Below, in pieces: positions 44,411 to 54,300 of a DNA stretch of 64,000 nucleotides. A program made the position numbers and the translations under genes. Where the stretch lies: NCBI GenBank assembly GCA_030431475.1, contig JAUIJD010000025.1, positions 1 to 64,000 of the forward strand, in the 5' to 3' direction. Source of the DNA: Verrucomicrobiia bacterium. Its GTDB lineage: Bacteria; Verrucomicrobiota; Verrucomicrobiia; Verrucomicrobiales; Akkermansiaceae. Position 1 is the stretch's first letter. Each line of letters starts with the position of its first letter. The notes under the pieces were generated by a model that had not been told where the DNA came from, did not search any database, and was given only the letters and a program-made list of their open reading frames with translations.

Positions 44411-46198
44411 CTACTTCACATTGAACGACACCTCGCCCTGCCAGCCTTCCGGGGTGCCGTGGGCCTGGAACCAGGCGACCTGGCGCTCCAGCCAGTAGGT
44501 CGGTTCGTCATCGACCGGCAGCGCGCGCAGCCGGGTCCGGCAGCCGTTCCAGTCGCGGCGGGTGAACTCCTCGAGCGCCTGTTCGTAGGCGGCGATCCGC
44601 TCGGCATCCGCGCCACTGCCCCCGTGCTCGCGGGGAAGGACGAGTTCGTGGACCGGATAGGCCTGGTCGAAGCCGGCCGGCCGGATCCGGCAGATGCGCC
44701 GCACCGGCATCGCGTCGCCGAGGTGGCGAGCGGTTTCCTCGGAAATGAGAACCGGCACCAGGAACTGCTTGCCGAGACCCTCGAGGCGCGCGCCGAAATT
44801 CACCGCGCTGCCGAAGACGCCGATCTTGCGCTGCTGGCGCACGCCGGTCATGCCGACCGCCACGCGGCCGGTGCTGATGCCGACCCGGATCGCGGCGAAG
44901 CGGCGTCCGTCCCCGGGGTTCTCCTCGACCCACGGTGCCAGTCGTTTCGCAATCTCCGCCGCGGCGCGGGCGGCGCGGGTGGCGTGGTCCCGGTGGCCGG
45001 CGGGCCATCCCCAGAAGGCGAGCACGCCGTCGCCGGCGAAGTCGGCGATCACGCCCTCGTGTTCGAAGACGACGTCGGAAACCCTCTCGAGCATCTCGCC
45101 GTTCTCCCGCAGGCGATCGAGGATGCCGGCATCGTCCCGACCGCTCTCGGCCGCCTTCGATGAGCCGCGCCGGTCGCAGAAGAGCACGGTGCATTCCTCG
45201 ATCCTCGGTTCGAGTTCCGCCGGGTCGCGGTCGAGGACCAGCTTGCGCAGGCCGGGGGAGAAATAGCGGGAGAGCTGCTCCTCGGTCCGCTGCTTCTGCC
45301 AGCCGTCGAGCAGGCTGCCCGTCAGGCCCAACAGCAGTCGCGCGAAGGGCAGCGCGACCTCCGGATCGGTGTCGTCGCCGGCTTCCAGGTAGAGCCACAC
45401 CGGACGTCCCCGGCGGTCGCGAAAGGTCGAGCGCGATCCCGGCGAGGCGACCGGCGCGATGAAGACGAGGGGGCTTTCCCCGCAGCGTTCGCCGCCCTGC
45501 GCCACCGCCGCCTCGAGATTCGACCGGCTGGGCGTGAAGTCGGCGTGCAGCGAGGGATCCTCGTTCAGGATCTCGACCGATCCATCGTCGCCCACCGCGC
45601 AGAAGGCGGCCGCCACCCCCCGGCTCCCGAGCGCGAACTGAAGGAACTCACCCATCCGCGTGAACAGCTCCTCCGGCTCGCTCCAGGCGGCGAGCACCCT
45701 CGACGGCAGCTCTTCGCGCAGCAGCCGGAGCTGGTAGCGGGCGGCGTAGTCTCCGGGTTCCGCCGACGCGAGGGCGGACGCGGGGAAAAGGGTCGCCAGC
45801 ACCGCCTCGCGATCGGCCTCGGAGCGCAGACAGATGAAATGGGTGCCCCCTTTCCCCCCGACCGCCGCCGCCTCGCCGGGAGCCAGTCGCAGCGGCTCGG
45901 TGGAGGGCTCGGCGTCGCGTCCGGCGGCCGTCACGCGGTGGAGCGCGTTGGGCTTCGAGCGTCCCCCGGCGGGCTCGACCCGCTCGAGCACCAGGTGCCC
46001 GCCGTCGGCCCGGACGGTGAGGTGATCCCGGCTCAGGTAGCGGTCGCGCGGTCCCGACGCCGGACGCCCCCAAGGCACCTTCCACCGCGCGCCGTCACCG
46101 GCGGGATCGGCGCCGATCCGGATCGGTTGGTCATCCACCTCGCGCGACTCGGCGAGCAGCACGCCGCCGTGGTCGATGAGGGCGAGGAGAAGATGCAT
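44411..46198 (-). CDS. FHA-GAF-class III nucleotide cyclase
   Basis: A 595-residue signalling protein. The N-terminal ~120 residues have an FHA domain ('QPIRIGADPAGDGARWKVPW' and 'RYLSRDHLTVRADGGHLVLE'). A GAF-like region spans ~170-320. The C-terminal class III cyclase domain begins ~335 with 'CTVLFCDRRGSSKAAE' (first metal Asp), then 'VIADFAGDGVLAFWGWP' (second metal Asp), 'VGISTGRVAVGMTG' and 'SAVNFGARLEGLGK' (transition-state Asn and Arg). The residue usually Lys before F/Y-I-G-D is Asp here, so substrate binding may differ. No membrane segment. The start at 46198 gives the FHA domain directly. It is divergent from the kinase gene, 205 bases away, consistent with phosphothreonine-dependent signalling between the two. 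Confidence 0.87.
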   Translation of the reverse strand: MHLLLALIDHGGVLLAESREVDDQPIRIGADPAGDGARWKVPWGRPASGPRDRYLSRDHLTVRADGGHLVLERVEPAGGRSKPNALHRVTAAGRDAEPSTEPLRLAPGEAAAVGGKGGTHFICLRSEADREAVLATLFPASALASAEPGDYAARYQLRLLREELPSRVLAAWSEPEELFTRMGEFLQFALGSRGVAAAFCAVGDDGSVEILNEDPSLHADFTPSRSNLEAAVAQGGERCGESPLVFIAPVASPGSRSTFRDRRGRPVWLYLEAGDDTDPEVALPFARLLLGLTGSLLDGWQKQRTEEQLSRYFSPGLRKLVLDRDPAELEPRIEECTVLFCDRRGSSKAAESGRDDAGILDRLRENGEMLERVSDVVFEHEGVIADFAGDGVLAFWGWPAGHRDHATRAARAAAEIAKRLAPWVEENPGDGRRFAAIRVGISTGRVAVGMTGVRQQRKIGVFGSAVNFGARLEGLGKQFLVPVLISEETARHLGDAMPVRRICRIRPAGFDQAYPVHELVLPREHGGSGADAERIAAYEQALEEFTRRDWNGCRTRLRALPVDDEPTYWLERQVAWFQAHGTPEGWQGEVSFNVK

Positions 46199-46403
46199 CG
46201 TGGCGATGTTGGGCTTCGCGAGCGCCGGGTAGAAAGTAGAAAGTATCGGTCGGCGGGCCGTTGCCGCCGGACCGCGTGGCTCCCGCCGCGCATCCCCTTT
46301 CCCCGGTGGGGGCGCGACCTCCACGCGGCACTCGATCCCGGCACGACCCGCCGAACTTGCCGCTTCGACCTCCGGGGGTGGCGTGCTAACACGATCCCGA
46401 ACC

Positions 46404-49019
46404 ATGGACTCCGCGCCGATCATTCCCGACCACGAGATCCACCTGCCGGCGATCGGCGAGGGGACCTACGGGACCGTCTATCGCGCGACCTACCGAGGCA
46501 CCCAGGAGCGGGCGGTGAAGGTCTTCCGCCGCCGGGTGCTCAACCTGATGCAGATGCAGCGCGAGCTGGAGAAGATCAGCCTCGCCGCCGAGCACCCGAA
46601 CGTGGTCACGCTCTACGGCTTCGACCTCACCCATCAGCCGCCCTACTGCGCGATGGGACTCCACGCCGACCGGGGCGACGACGGCCGCTGGCACGGACGC
46701 ACGCTCGACGGGCTTTGTGGAAAAACCGACGGCGCCGAAACCGAGCGCCTGCTCACGCTGGTCGCCGACGCGCTCGGCTACCTGCACTCGATCCAGGTCC
46801 TGCACTGCGACGTGAAGCCGGCGAACGTCCTGCTCACCGACGAGTCGCCGCCGCGTCCGGTGCTCTGCGATTTCGGCCAGAGCCGCGCCTCGGGCAGCGG
46901 GCTCGACGAGGTGGCCGGCTCGCCCTGCTACGCCGCGCCCGAACAGCTGCGCCAGCCCTCCGACTCGGCCGGCGGCAAGGGCTACCGCTGGGATGTCTAT
47001 GGCTTCGGCGTGCTCGCCTTCCGCCTGGCGACCGGACGCTACCCGCGTCTCGGAGGGATGGCGGAGGAAGGTGCGGAGGCGTCGGCGGATCGCACCCTGC
47101 TGGATGAGGGCGACGGGTCGCGCGCCGACGAGATCGCGGCGAAGATCGAGGCGGCGGGCGACGCGGTCGACTGGGGCGACGCGGCGCTTTCGAAGGACTG
47201 GCGGGAGGTCATCGAGCGCTGCCTGCGGCTCGATCCGACGGAACGCTTCGCCGACATGCGGGAAGTGCGGGAGGAGCTTTCGCGGCGGACCCAGGCGCGG
47301 CGACTGCGGCGGGCCCGAAAGGTCGCCTTCGGCTTCGCCGGACTGGCCGGGGTGGCGATCATTGCCGGCGCGGTGGCGGTCACCCAGTGGCGAAACAGCG
47401 TCGAGGCCCGCCGGCAGGCCGAGGCCGCCCGCTCCGACGCCGAGGCGCTCGCTGGTTCGATGCTCTACGACCTCGGCGACAAGCTGCGCCCGCTCGGCCG
47501 GCTCGACCTGATGACCGATGTTTCCGACTCGGCGAAGCGCTATTTCGACAACCTCCCCGACGACCAGCGAACGCCGGAGAGCGACCTGCAACGCGTCGCC
47601 ATGCTCAACAACCGCGGCGAGATCCTCCACGCCGCCGGACGCCTGCAAGAAGCCGGGGCCACGCTGGACGAGGCCTCGGCGCTGCTCGACGAGCTTGAAC
47701 GGCTTTACCTCGGCACCTCGCCCGAACCGGAGAACCCGCCGCTCGATCAGCTCGAGCACGAACGCCTTTCCAACCACCTGCTCAAGGCCCGCGTCCGGCG
47801 CGACCTCGGCGAGACGGCCGAGGCGATCGCCGATCTCGACCGCTTCCTGCCGGAGGCCGTCGGCGGCGGCTCGATCCCGCAGTGGATCGCGCTGCACCAG
47901 ATCCACGGCGACCTGCTCGAGCACGAAGGCCAGCCGGAGGAATCCCTCGCGGCCCTGCGGCGGGCGCTCGAGCTGGCGAGGCGAATGGCGGAGGAGGCGG
48001 GGAATCCCGTGACGCTCCGCCTGCTCTCGGTCGCCGAGGCCAAGGTCGGCGCCTCGCTGCTGTATCGCGAGCGGATCGATGAAGCCGAACCCCGCTTCGT
48101 CGCCTCGCTCGATGCGCTCGAGAGCATCCCGGCCGAGGCCCGGAGCGGCGAGTGGGATGGCGACATGGCGGCCACGCTGGCCACCCTTTCCGACATCTCC
48201 CGCCTGACCGGGAAGGCCGACGAAGCCCGGCAGCGGGCCGACCGCGCCGTCGCGATCCTCCGGCAGCGGATGGCCGACGACCCCCTGAGCCAGAGCGCCC
48301 GCCTGAATCTCGCCAGCGCGCTCGGCAAGCGGGCCATCGCCCGCATGGGCGAGGACGGGAACGAGCCGTCGCTCGCCGACCTCCGCGAGTCGCTGGAAAT
48401 CCTGGAGCCGGTGGTGGCGATCGATCCCTCCAATCAGGCGGCCCTCAGCAACCGCGCCACCACCGCCGGTCAGATCACCAACCTGCTCATGATCGCCGGG
48501 CGCAACGACGAGGCCGTCGAGGCCTCACGTCGGCAGGTCGATTTCACCCGCGCGCTCTTCAAGCAGAACGAAGACCTGCTCGAGAACCGTGTGCTGCTGG
48601 TCGAGGCCCTCACCCGGCGCTCGATGCTCGCCCGTCCCGTCGATCTCGCCGCCGCCGCCGAGGCCTCCGCCGAAGCGGTGCGTCTCGCGGAGGCCTTCGG
48701 AACCGCCTCGCAGGACCTCTGGCAGGTCGCCCTGGCCGAGGGCAACGCGCTTTCCGAAAAGGCCGAGTGCGAGCTCGCCGCCGGCCGCGGGCGCCCGGCC
48801 GCGGAACTCTGGGAAAAGGCCCACGCCCTCTACCGGCAGGCCAACCGCCCCTACCACGCCTCGCTCGCCCTGCTCTACCGCGCCGACGCGCTCGGCCAGT
48901 CCGGAGAGGAGGCCGCGCCCCACTTCCAGCGGGCGGAGGATTTCATCAAGGCGAACACCGAGTCGCTGACCGCCGCCGAGGTCGAGTTGTTGAAGGGATT
49001 TCTTCCGGGCGCCCCGTGA
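46404..49019 (+). CDS. Membrane Ser/Thr protein kinase with helical repeats
   Basis: An 871-residue Hanks-type kinase. The kinase domain (~10-300) has the Gly loop 'IGEGTYGTVYRATY', the ATP-binding Lys39 in 'AVKVF', the catalytic loop 'LHCDVKPANVLL' (H134-C135-D136; Cys replaces the usual Arg of HRD) and 'LCDFGQS'. One membrane helix follows ('VAFGFAGLAGVAIIAGAVAV', ~310-330), and the last ~530 residues are TPR-like helical repeats outside the membrane or in the periplasm, rich in Ala/Glu/Arg. The non-RD loop suggests activation-loop-independent activity. The divergent FHA cyclase gene is a likely partner. The start at 46404 is preferred to the Met at 46383. Confidence 0.92.
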   Translation: MDSAPIIPDHEIHLPAIGEGTYGTVYRATYRGTQERAVKVFRRRVLNLMQMQRELEKISLAAEHPNVVTLYGFDLTHQPPYCAMGLHADRGDDGRWHGRTLDGLCGKTDGAETERLLTLVADALGYLHSIQVLHCDVKPANVLLTDESPPRPVLCDFGQSRASGSGLDEVAGSPCYAAPEQLRQPSDSAGGKGYRWDVYGFGVLAFRLATGRYPRLGGMAEEGAEASADRTLLDEGDGSRADEIAAKIEAAGDAVDWGDAALSKDWREVIERCLRLDPTERFADMREVREELSRRTQARRLRRARKVAFGFAGLAGVAIIAGAVAVTQWRNSVEARRQAEAARSDAEALAGSMLYDLGDKLRPLGRLDLMTDVSDSAKRYFDNLPDDQRTPESDLQRVAMLNNRGEILHAAGRLQEAGATLDEASALLDELERLYLGTSPEPENPPLDQLEHERLSNHLLKARVRRDLGETAEAIADLDRFLPEAVGGGSIPQWIALHQIHGDLLEHEGQPEESLAALRRALELARRMAEEAGNPVTLRLLSVAEAKVGASLLYRERIDEAEPRFVASLDALESIPAEARSGEWDGDMAATLATLSDISRLTGKADEARQRADRAVAILRQRMADDPLSQSARLNLASALGKRAIARMGEDGNEPSLADLRESLEILEPVVAIDPSNQAALSNRATTAGQITNLLMIAGRNDEAVEASRRQVDFTRALFKQNEDLLENRVLLVEALTRRSMLARPVDLAAAAEASAEAVRLAEAFGTASQDLWQVALAEGNALSEKAECELAAGRGRPAAELWEKAHALYRQANRPYHASLALLYRADALGQSGEEAAPHFQRAEDFIKANTESLTAAEVELLKGFLPGAP

Positions 49020-49107
49020 TCCCTCTCCGGGCGGCTCCTCCTTCCAATCCTCCTCGGATTTCGCACTCCCCCTTCCGCCGCATCGGCCGTTAGAGTGATC
49101 GCGAGTC

Positions 49108-50598
49108 ATGGCGGAGAAGAAGCGCAAGAAAGGCAACGGCATCATCTTCGGCCTCGTTCTGCTGGGGGCCTCCATCGTTGCCATCTGGAAAAACGAGCAC
49201 CGGTTCGACTACTACAAGGCGGCTCGCGACACCGTGCCGGCCGAGGCGGTCGACGGCCTCGCCGCCGGCGCGCTGTTCTCCCACACCGGCCGCATGGACC
49301 GCGACCTCACGCTCAAGGGCCGCTACGTCGAGTCCATCGTCGGCTACCTCGAGGTCGATCGCATCGCGGAGATCTACGCCTGGGACCGCGACGAGGATGA
49401 CGACGGCGTGAGCTGGTCCAAGGAATGGATGAGCCATCTGGAAAGCAACGAGCGGAACGAAGGACTGACGAAGCAGTTCGACTCCGGAACCCTCGTCCCG
49501 CCGAGCTACCGGGTCGCCGACCTTTCGGTCGACTCCGCCAGGATCCAGTTCGTCGATCCGGCTGAGGCTATCCCGCCCGCCGGGCTCCAGCTCACCGATC
49601 AGGGCACCGGCGGGGGACTCGTGCCGCGCGAGGATCACTTCTACCTCTCCAAGGGCGATCCCGACCAACTGGGCGACGAACGGATTTCCTACCGCGGCAT
49701 CCCCGTTCCGGAAGTGGCGACCTACTTCGGCAAGTGGGGCGACGGAGTCGGCGTCGCGCACCAGGCCGAGGTGAAGGAAGGGCTCATCGCCGGCATCATC
49801 CAGGACAAGGGCATCCTGCACCACCTCGTCGCCGGGCCCCGCGAGACCGCCCTCGCGACCATCAAGGCCCACCTCGCCCGGCTGAAGATGATCTTCCGCA
49901 TCGTCGGCCTGGTCGTCTGCACCATCGGCGGCGGCATTCTGTTCTCCAGCCTCACCCGCGTGCTCGTCTTTCTCCCCTTCGTCGGCCCTTTCCTCAACCG
50001 GGTCACCGGATGGATCGGCATGCTCGTCGGCTTCCTCCTCGGCCTCGTCACGCTCATCCTCGCCTTCCTTACCAGCAAGCCGATCATCCTCGCCGGCATC
50101 GCGCTTGTCGTCATCGCCGGGCTGGTGTTCTTCGTCCGGAATGCCCGCCGCAAACGCGGTCGGATCCAGGAGGACGTCGCCGGCCGCCTCGGCCACGCGC
50201 CGTCATCGCTCGAGCTGAGCGAGCTCGAGTTCATCCAGCTGTGGCAGCTCGCCGCTGGTAACGGCGCCATCAACCCCGACGAGCAACGCTGCCTCGACCA
50301 ATGGGTTCGCCGCCACGGCTGGAGCGCGGAAAAGGTCGCCGACCTCACCCGCCGCGCCGAGCAGGAGCTGGGAGGGACCAGCGACAAGGAGAAGCTCGAA
50401 GCCCTGATCCGCTACTCCCTCGCCGACGGCCGCATCGACCGCCGCGAGCTCAAGACCCTCCAAACCGCCGCCACCTGGGCCGGCATCGGCCGCAAGGGCC
50501 TCGGAACGCTGATGACCGAGGTGCAGGGGGATGAGGGGGGCCTGTTTATCGGCGACCTAGAGACGGAGAATCGCGATGCTCCGCTGAATACTATCTAA
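49108..50598 (+). CDS. TMEM43-like membrane protein with C-terminal TerB-like domain
   Basis: A 496-residue membrane protein. One N-terminal helix (~12-27) is followed by an extracytoplasmic domain (~30-270) of the TMEM43/DUF1625 type ('YVESIVGYLEVDRIAEIYAW', 'QFDSGTLVPPSYRVADLSV'), and three or four closely spaced helices ('MIFRIVGLVVCTIGGGILFS', 'MLVGFLLGLVTLILAFL', 'IILAGIALVVIAGLVFFV'). The C-terminal ~110 residues have two helical repeats with 'NGAINPDEQRCLDQW' and 'ADGRIDRRELKTLQT', resembling TerB/DUF533-type metal-binding modules. The last ~25 codons lie in DNA with different composition. The gene follows the kinase after 88 bases. Confidence 0.78.
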   Translation: MAEKKRKKGNGIIFGLVLLGASIVAIWKNEHRFDYYKAARDTVPAEAVDGLAAGALFSHTGRMDRDLTLKGRYVESIVGYLEVDRIAEIYAWDRDEDDDGVSWSKEWMSHLESNERNEGLTKQFDSGTLVPPSYRVADLSVDSARIQFVDPAEAIPPAGLQLTDQGTGGGLVPREDHFYLSKGDPDQLGDERISYRGIPVPEVATYFGKWGDGVGVAHQAEVKEGLIAGIIQDKGILHHLVAGPRETALATIKAHLARLKMIFRIVGLVVCTIGGGILFSSLTRVLVFLPFVGPFLNRVTGWIGMLVGFLLGLVTLILAFLTSKPIILAGIALVVIAGLVFFVRNARRKRGRIQEDVAGRLGHAPSSLELSELEFIQLWQLAAGNGAINPDEQRCLDQWVRRHGWSAEKVADLTRRAEQELGGTSDKEKLEALIRYSLADGRIDRRELKTLQTAATWAGIGRKGLGTLMTEVQGDEGGLFIGDLETENRDAPLNTI

Positions 50599-50833
50599 CG
50601 ATTGAGTTCCCGGTCGCAGGTAGTGCCAAGGCTGCAAATAGCCTGCTCTTCATGGAAGATCGAGGACCCAACATGCTGTAAACTACCGATTTGATTGTTT
50701 GTAGTTGGCGAATCGGCCCATCGACGGCCTACCGAATTGACTTCGCCTCGGAATCGTCTGAAGCGCGCGCTCGATTAAGAAGAATCGAACTTGACTCGAA
50801 GCGCCATCTTCGCTTGCTAAGAAAGCTCAGGCT

Positions 50834-51265
50834 ATGAAATACCTTATTTGCCCCTCTGTTTTTGTCTCGGTTTGCTTCTGCGCGCATGGAGAAGACATTA
50901 TTTTTGACAAGTCCGAAAAAACGTTAAGTGCCTTCGGAAAGGTCTGGAAGGCTCACTCTGGATCGAAGAATCATCCGGAAATCAAGAATGGGACCTATAA
51001 GATTCCCAAGAAGTCGCTGATGGTCGGCACCGAGAAAGTCTCCGGGGTCCCGCAAGACGACAAATATAAGGCGAAATCTTATCAAGACAGCAAAGGGTTC
51101 GGATGGTTTTGTTGGGTTGGCTCGGGAAACTTGGGGATCCATCCAGATGGCGGACCCAGCGGGACCGAGGGCTGTATAGGTCTCCTCAACGAGGATACTA
51201 GGGATCTTTTCGATGCTCTTAGAAAAGTGTATAACGACGAGCACTCTCTTATCGTCCGTGACTGA
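50834..51265 (+). CDS. Exported L,D-transpeptidase-like (YkuD/Tlde1-type) protein
   Basis: A 143-residue protein with a signal peptide (residues ~1-19, 'YLICPSVFVSVCFCAHG'). The C-terminal half contains an L,D-transpeptidase-like active-site arrangement: His103 in 'NLGIHPDGGPSGTEGCIGLL' and Cys114 in the TEGCIG motif ([S/T]-x-G-C), with conserved 'NEDTRDLFDALRKVYN' after it. This is the layout of the YkuD and Tlde1/DUF2778 families, which act on peptidoglycan tetrapeptides. The protein is shorter than canonical YkuD enzymes and lacks the usual LysM or SH3 module. It starts the low-GC block and precedes the giant gene by 86 bases. Its role with the giants, as toxin or wall-remodelling factor, is unknown. 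Confidence 0.65.
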   Translation: MKYLICPSVFVSVCFCAHGEDIIFDKSEKTLSAFGKVWKAHSGSKNHPEIKNGTYKIPKKSLMVGTEKVSGVPQDDKYKAKSYQDSKGFGWFCWVGSGNLGIHPDGGPSGTEGCIGLLNEDTRDLFDALRKVYNDEHSLIVRD

Positions 51266-51295
51266 GATTGCGAAGGATCAAGCGATACCTTTTAA

Positions 51296-51326
51296 TTGTC
51301 AGAATTTATTGGGAGATTGCTATAAT
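51296..51326 (+). promoter_or_regulatory. Sigma70-like promoter upstream of the 2251-residue gene
   Basis: A perfect TATAAT at 51321-51326 is preceded by TTGTCA at 51296-51301 (5 of 6 matches to TTGACA) with a 19-base spacer. The gene begins 26 bases later at 51352. The spacer is two bases longer than optimal. The AT-rich setting could produce it by chance. Confidence 0.5.
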
Positions 51327-51351
51327 CTCTTTGTTCCGGATTACCTAAACG

Positions 51352-54300
51352 ATGCCTGACGCCAGAAAAGAGCATCTTCTACTCAAGCTCTTCTATCCCG
51401 GTGGGGGCGTGCAGCGGGTCTATGGAAGGCTGATAGATGGAATAGGCTATAAACTCAATGTGGTCGGTGCCGATAGCGAAAAGCCACCTTTCGGCGTGCA
51501 GTTTTATGCTCCGGGCTTATCCGATTCTCCTCCGACCCAAAGTGACCTAAGGAACGAAGAAGAAGGTCGTCTAATCGAGTTGCAGTGCCTCAGGCTTGAG
51601 ATTGGAACCGATTTGGGTACCAATCCCCGAAAAGTTGAGATAGGGAACTCGGACTGGTGGAAGTTGACGAGCGCCCCGAAGCTATTCCCGAATGGGCTTC
51701 CAAGTCAGTTCTCGATATGGGCGGCCATCCCATGCCCCGTTTTTGATTCTGGGATTGATGGTATTCGAGGATCGGGTTTGGGATTTAGAGTTAACTATCG
51801 ATTCAAAAAGCATCCTAAAGGAGGACCTTATGAGCCTCAAATAGATGCAAAAGCCGAGTTCGGATCTAAGTCTCAACGAATATTTGGGGACAATCCCCGG
51901 GGAGTTCTTCAGCCAGGACTTGCGATATGGCATGTCCTTGATCAAGAGGGTTATGACTGGTTGCGTCAGAATCTAATCGGTTTGGATCGATTAGGAGAAC
52001 TGAAGAGTACCAAGGCAAGAACAGTGGTCGAAACTGTTTTTGGTGTGCGGCAGCATCCCTCGCAGCCCGACGAAAGCAAGAAGTTCCCGGACCGCGGTGG
52101 TCTGCTGCTGCGATGGAAGCTTCACGGCGCAGACAAGTCTGCGTTCTACAGTCCCAAGTTCATCAGGCGCTTCCTTTGTCAGCCCCACGCAAGCAATTCA
52201 GTCTTTCGCCAAGCCGAAACCTCCGAGGTTCGGGATGTGGTAGTCAAGAGCTGGCATCATGACACTCTTGCGACCGAAGGTGAAGATGCCAACTTAGCCG
52301 ACCGCGCACCTGAGGGACCTTCATGGGTTCTGGATGTGTCGAGCGAGGGCCCAAACGGGGTCGCGAACGGGGTCGATGCGTCCGGACGAATCTACAGCCG
52401 CTTTTGGAACTCCATCACGAGGACCTTTCATTCCAGGCCCCACCAGGAGCGCGCTTTTCTTTTCGATCTCTACCCGAATACGGGCTCTTTTGAGCCCATC
52501 AGGTTTCTTGTCGGACTCATCGATGGCGATGAAAGGTTTCACTTCCGACCACATGTTCCCCTTCTGAGTTCGGCTGCGGATGGAACTTACGAGATTGTTT
52601 TCCCGGCCCTGCAGAGCATCAGCGAGAGTGAGGACGCGGTGGCCTGCACGGTCAAACCAGGAAAGGTTGCCGATGCCGAATGGAAAAATAAGTACAAGAG
52701 AATACGAGTTCACCATCTCAAGGATCTAGAGTTGGCGGTGAGCTACCCCCTGGAATTCAGGACCATCCCGCGTTCGAGGAAGGTTCGATTCGGAGCCCTC
52801 GATTGCACGGTTTCCAAGCTAGCAAAGCCCTATAGGGCGCAGACTCATGCGCATTTCGTCTTCGGCTACGGAAAGACTGTCGGCGTGAAGCATCAGTTCA
52901 CGGATCTCGAACTCATATCCTACTCGATTGGACTGCGGCCATCCGCGGCCGAAGGGGAAGCGCCGGACGTGCTTCCGTTTCCTATCCCACTCAACGATGT
53001 TGCTCCGGGCGGAGCCGGACGGGGCGATGATGTCAGCGGCCTGATCTCCCATGGCGAGCAGCCGTTTCTCGTCCCGATCGAGCGCCCCGGACAGCCCGGG
53101 GAATTCGTGATGGAGGTCGTCGATGAGAATTCGCGGGACCACCGCCAACGCTTGATCCTCTCGATCAAGAAGCTGAGCGCAACGTCACGGATTTCGGGCA
53201 ATGAAAAGATCTTCTACCTAGATCGGAATCCGTTCCTGGTAGCACTACTCTCGGTGAGTGCGCTGCGTAACTTTCGTCCTGGCACCGGAAACGAAATAGC
53301 TTATTGGTCGACGGAGGGACCATTCCGGGGATGGCAACTGAAGGCGACGGTTGACAACTTCGATCTCACCCTGCCGCCACAGGTCCTTGCCGAGGAGATG
53401 GAGAAGCGGATCGGGAGTTCCGACATCGGACCTGGGGAGCTGGTGGATTTCCGATTTACTACCCCGGCCAAGCTCACCCTGCGGAGCGGAGAGTTGATTC
53501 GGAACTATGGAATCGTCCCGTGGGACCTTGAGTTCTACCTGAACGGGTTGCGGGAGTCACGGCTGGTTGGGCTTCCTCTGGAAAGGGCGGAATTCGAACT
53601 CCTTTACGGAATTCGGACCCGCCTCGACAATAACACTCGTCTAAGACTTGCGGAGATATTTACGCGTTTGGGTTTTCCGGCTTCACGCCTGCCCGACACG
53701 CCCCGCGACCCTGAGTTCCTTCCCCTGAAGTCAGAATACACGAAGTATCAGAAGCTATGGGACCGCTATCTCGCGGCGTTGGAGAACCGACTCGCGATCT
53801 ACGAGCTTTTCGAGGAAGACCAGCAGGAGTTCAACGAGACCGGAGAGCGGGTCGGACTCGAGATCAGCGGACGGCGCAACGAGGACGGGCCACAAGCCTA
53901 CATTGTGGCCAATAGAACCCGGGATGACGCGACCACTGGTAGCCCGGAATATTCGGTGTCGTTCGACAGCAGCCAGACCCGTCTACCCATCCCGGTTTAC
54001 GAGGAGGGCTTGGCAGGTAGTTTCGCATGGGCCTTCGAATCGCGATTGCTCTTTGAGGCACTCTACAACGATCCCGATCCGTCGACCCACATGCGGGTGG
54101 AGGCTGTGGAGGTGAGCCTCGCCCGGCTCTATTTCTCGGCCCTGGGTGGCTGGGGAACGCAGGAGGCTGCCTTCGATAACGGAAAAGCTCGGGTTCAGGT
54201 CACGGTTGAGATGGGCCGGGTGTCTGAAATGCGGGTCGAACGCATCGGGCGGGTTGGGGTTTTCTGGAACAAGGCCAAGATGGTCACGGTCTTCCGTCGC

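Noticed and set aside
46386-47924. 512-codon minus-strand frame opposite the kinase gene
   Set aside because: The plus-strand kinase motifs are unambiguous; the opposite frame has no motif.
50700-50833. Promoter ahead of the L,D-transpeptidase-like gene
   Set aside because: TTGACT at 50791-50796 has only a weak partner (TTGCTA) at -10 and would start transcription just eight bases before the ATG, so it is not called.
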